Origin: Pedosphaera sp.
GTDB taxonomy: Bacteria; Verrucomicrobiota; Verrucomicrobiia; Limisphaerales; UBA9464
Length of the DNA: 16,665 bases
Assembly: GCA_009695405.1 (NCBI GenBank)
Contig: SIAZ01000049.1
Location: forward strand, 1-16,665
Direction of reading: 5' to 3'
Shown: positions 14,575 to 16,665 of the stretch, one piece after another
Numbering within the stretch: the stretch's first letter is position 1
Layout of the letters: every line of letters begins with the position of its first letter
Made by a program: the position numbers and the translations under genes
The notes under the pieces: generated by a model
The model's input: only the letters and a program-made list of their open reading frames with translations
Told to the model about the DNA's origin: nothing
Databases searched by the model: none

Positions 14575-16335
14575 TTATTTCGAGGAGGCTGCTGGGTTTG
14601 ATCGAACCAGTTCAGCCAAGTATTTCATTGGGATAGAACCGTGAGAAAGAACCGATTCGTGGTAGCGACCGAGGCTAAATTTATCGCCCAGTTGACGCTG
14701 CATTTCCTCGCGCAAACGGACATGAGCCATTCGGCCGACAAAGTAGGTGCTCAGTTGGGTCGAAGTTTGTTTGGCGCGGATCAATTTAGCGCGGGCTTCT
14801 TCTTCCGACTGAAAACCGCCTTCAATCATGAGTCGGAGCGCGTCGCTGTCACTCATGTTTTGAGTATGAAGTTTGTGATCCAAGATGGCGTTGCAAACAG
14901 CGCGTAAATAAAACTTCAGCTGGTTGAGCCTTAAGGCTAGCCCCCCATTACCGTAACCTTGATCGAGCATCATTTGCTCAGTGTAAACGGCCCAGCCTTC
15001 GACCATAACACCCGATTGTAGGACTCGGCGCAGGTGAGATGTGGTCCGGCTTGAGTATTCGAGTTGGACATAGTGACCGGGGTAGGCTTCGTGAATAGTG
15101 AGGATCTGGAGCATGTGCCGATTATATTCCTCAAGAAGGCTTTGCGTCCGTTTTGGATCCCAATCCTTAGATGGCGGACTGATGGCGTAAAAGCTAGGGG
15201 CATCCGGATCAAGGGCGGGTGCTCCATTCATGTACGCCAGCGAGTTGCCCCGCTGAAACTCAGGCATCTCAATGATCTGACAGCGATCCGGTTCGGGTAG
15301 ACGGAGAATATCTTTTTCGCGAATAAACCTCTTGATTCGATCAACAGAAGCACGGGCGTCAGCAACCAATTCTTCCGGTTTACCGTGCTCTTTCGAAACG
15401 GCGGTGATTACTCGGGTAATTGTTTCGCGGCGACCGGTTGGATCGGTCACCGGTAAAGGCACGGTGGGAAAATGAGCGGACCATAATTGGCGAGATATGA
15501 CATAGAGCTCTTGATGAACACGAATGAACTCGGCTTCCCCAGCGCGCAGAACCTCGTCCGCACTCAGTCCAGCATTGAGAGTGTAGTCGAGTTTTTGAGC
15601 AAACTTAATCGCCCCAAGCCGCCAGTCATCAGTGGCCCGAGGTAAAAGTGTTTTTTCCAACCACTGCTGGTATTCTTTCAGCGAAAGAACCACGCGGGCG
15701 GCTTCAGCTTTGAGGGCGTCCATTTGAGGGGTGGCACCGGTGAGATCGAAAAGATCTTGTTCATAGAAACCGATGGAGCCTTGATTTTGGCGAAGAGCTG
15801 TTTCTAGAACGGCCCGAGGCGGGCTGGCAAGATTTTGTTTTGCCGCAGCGATAATAGAGGGGATCTGCCGCATACGCGCCAAGGCATGAGTGATATTGAT
15901 TTCCTTGGGAAGGCGCGATTGAGCAAGCAGAAGAAATACACTATCACCGATGTAATCGGTGTAAGTACGAGGGTTGGTGGCAAAGGGTTGAGTGTTTTCC
16001 CGCAGCCAAAGAGTAGCATCGAGTTCGTGTTGTAAGAGATCGAAATTAATCTTTTCGTCGGAGGAAAGTCCGGTTCGATCAATGGCGCGTGGAAGATTGG
16101 ACCGTGTTACCTTCAGGTGATCCAAGGATCTCTGCAAAGCGATGGGAGATAGATCGTCAAGTTTATCGTCAAAACGGTGATCGCCAAGTTGCGTTGCTTC
16201 GAGCGGGTGCAGAGCGAAGCGTTCATCGAGGTAACGCCTGAAGAAAGCTTCAAGCGGCGAATCGGCGGCGCTCAGATTTAACATGCCCAAGGGGATTTGG
16301 GTCAGTAAAATGACGGCAAAGAACTTCAATGTCAT
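14575..16335 (-). CDS. Secreted DUF885 family protein, putative metallopeptidase
   Basis: This 586-residue protein has a Sec-type leader (MTLKFFAVILLTQIPLGMLN, cleavage near LSAADSP) and matches the DUF885 family throughout. It includes the N-terminal block RYLDERFALHPLEATQLGDH, which is typical of the family (the protein's travel-through 'P-x-x-AT-x-LG-x-H' motif), the central ADEVLRAGEAEFIRVHQEL, and the hallmark HEAYPGHYVQLEY at 415-427. H415, E416 and H421 form an HExxxGH-like zinc-site pattern. A second block, VMVEGWAVYTEQMMLDQG, supplies further conserved Glu residues. Some relatives have been described as carboxypeptidase-like, but the substrate here is unknown. Length is normal for the family, and the gene is intact. 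It is probably periplasmic or exported. It is separated from the HAD gene by about 217 bp in which I see no clear signal. Confidence 0.9.
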   Translation of the reverse strand: MTLKFFAVILLTQIPLGMLNLSAADSPLEAFFRRYLDERFALHPLEATQLGDHRFDDKLDDLSPIALQRSLDHLKVTRSNLPRAIDRTGLSSDEKINFDLLQHELDATLWLRENTQPFATNPRTYTDYIGDSVFLLLAQSRLPKEINITHALARMRQIPSIIAAAKQNLASPPRAVLETALRQNQGSIGFYEQDLFDLTGATPQMDALKAEAARVVLSLKEYQQWLEKTLLPRATDDWRLGAIKFAQKLDYTLNAGLSADEVLRAGEAEFIRVHQELYVISRQLWSAHFPTVPLPVTDPTGRRETITRVITAVSKEHGKPEELVADARASVDRIKRFIREKDILRLPEPDRCQIIEMPEFQRGNSLAYMNGAPALDPDAPSFYAISPPSKDWDPKRTQSLLEEYNRHMLQILTIHEAYPGHYVQLEYSSRTTSHLRRVLQSGVMVEGWAVYTEQMMLDQGYGNGGLALRLNQLKFYLRAVCNAILDHKLHTQNMSDSDALRLMIEGGFQSEEEARAKLIRAKQTSTQLSTYFVGRMAHVRLREEMQRQLGDKFSLGRYHESVLSHGSIPMKYLAELVRSNPAASSK

Positions 16336-16516
16336 GGAAGGATAGATCTCGAGTGTGTTTGGCGATGTAGGTCCTTAATCGGAGCGATTATGAAAGTTGT
16401 TATGGGAATAGAGGTTCTTTGGACGGAGCCTAGAGAGAAGCCCTACAAGCGCGCTGTCAAGGTTGTGAGCTTCGCCACGATCCGCGTCGAGAGTGAACTC
16501 TTTTACTTAAAAGATA

Positions 16517-16665
16517 GGTTCCTCGCTATTTCCAGTGAAACCGGGGGGGGCTTGACAGCTAGAGGATGATGCCGAGCGATGACACCGGAACAGACCTTTG
16601 GACAGTTGCTCGGGCTTGGCAAGGCATGGCGAGTGGTGGAGGCGCGGTTTGAGCCGGAGTCCTCG
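16517..16665 (+). mobile_element. Left part of an ISL3-family insertion sequence, cut by the window edge
   Basis: The transposase that starts at 16579 identifies the element type. A candidate left inverted repeat begins near 16517 (GGTTCCTCGCTATTTCCAGT), which resembles the GG-T-CTTC-type ends known in ISL3-family elements. An A/T-rich stretch just before it would suit the family's 8-bp target duplications. A run of eight G lies at 16543-16550. The right end is outside the window, so the border is tentative. Confidence 0.5.
16579..16665 (+). CDS. ISL3-family transposase, N-terminal 29 codons only
   Basis: The visible peptide begins MTPEQTFGQLLGLGKAWRVV and continues EARFEPESS. This matches the N-terminus of ISL3-family transposases (the short leader, then the 'W-x-V-x-x-x-x-F' segment ahead of the zinc-finger and DDE domains). 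AGAGG at 16561-16565 could be a ribosome binding site, though 13 bp is a rather long spacing. The rest of the gene lies to the right of the window, so whether it is intact is unknown. Confidence 0.72.
   Translation, partial: MTPEQTFGQLLGLGKAWRVVEARFEPESS

Overview
This window looks like a piece of a bacterial chromosome, probably from the Verrucomicrobiota or a related PVC lineage. That placement is an inference. It rests on the style of the proteins: a primary sigma factor with a long low-complexity N-terminal tail, a secreted PQQ-type propeller carrying an EF-hand, a secreted DUF885 protein, and weak Shine-Dalgarno signals. No rRNA or other phylogenetic marker is present to settle it.

Layout: (1) 1-2267 holds the 3' part of rpoD. 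Its 5' end is cut by the window edge and consists of an 18-bp, in-frame, nearly perfect tandem repeat. A strong intrinsic terminator follows the gene. (2) 2268-4623 is a gene-poor, decayed stretch. It contains a tRNA-Leu(CAG), an internally deleted IS30-family element with both terminal inverted repeats still visible, and on the minus strand a urtA-like gene (urea/amide ABC-transporter binding protein) broken by several frameshifts. (3) 4624-8248 is a plus-strand operon of three consecutive CNNM/CorC-type membrane proteins. Both junctions are 4-bp ATGA overlaps, and the middle paralogue lacks the C-terminal CorC domain. (4) 8269-9033 encodes an unrecognised multi-pass membrane protein on the minus strand, divergent from the next block. 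(5) 9114-11837 is a plus-strand housekeeping set: dapB (lysine/diaminopimelate synthesis), folK (folate synthesis) and an aminopeptidase P with all five metal ligands. (6) 11895-16335 is a minus-strand block: a secreted PQQ-like beta-propeller protein with an EF-hand, a NagD-type HAD phosphatase, and a secreted DUF885 protein with an HExxxGH-like motif. (7) From about 16517 an ISL3-family insertion sequence begins; its transposase runs off the right edge.

Most intact genes are ordinary housekeeping functions. The most unusual signals are the hierarchical PVKA repeat in the primary sigma factor, the MITE-like IS30 derivative, the frameshifted urtA fossil, and the triple CNNM operon. I see no CRISPR array, prophage, toxin-antitoxin pair or obvious defence system, and I do not claim a wholly new system.
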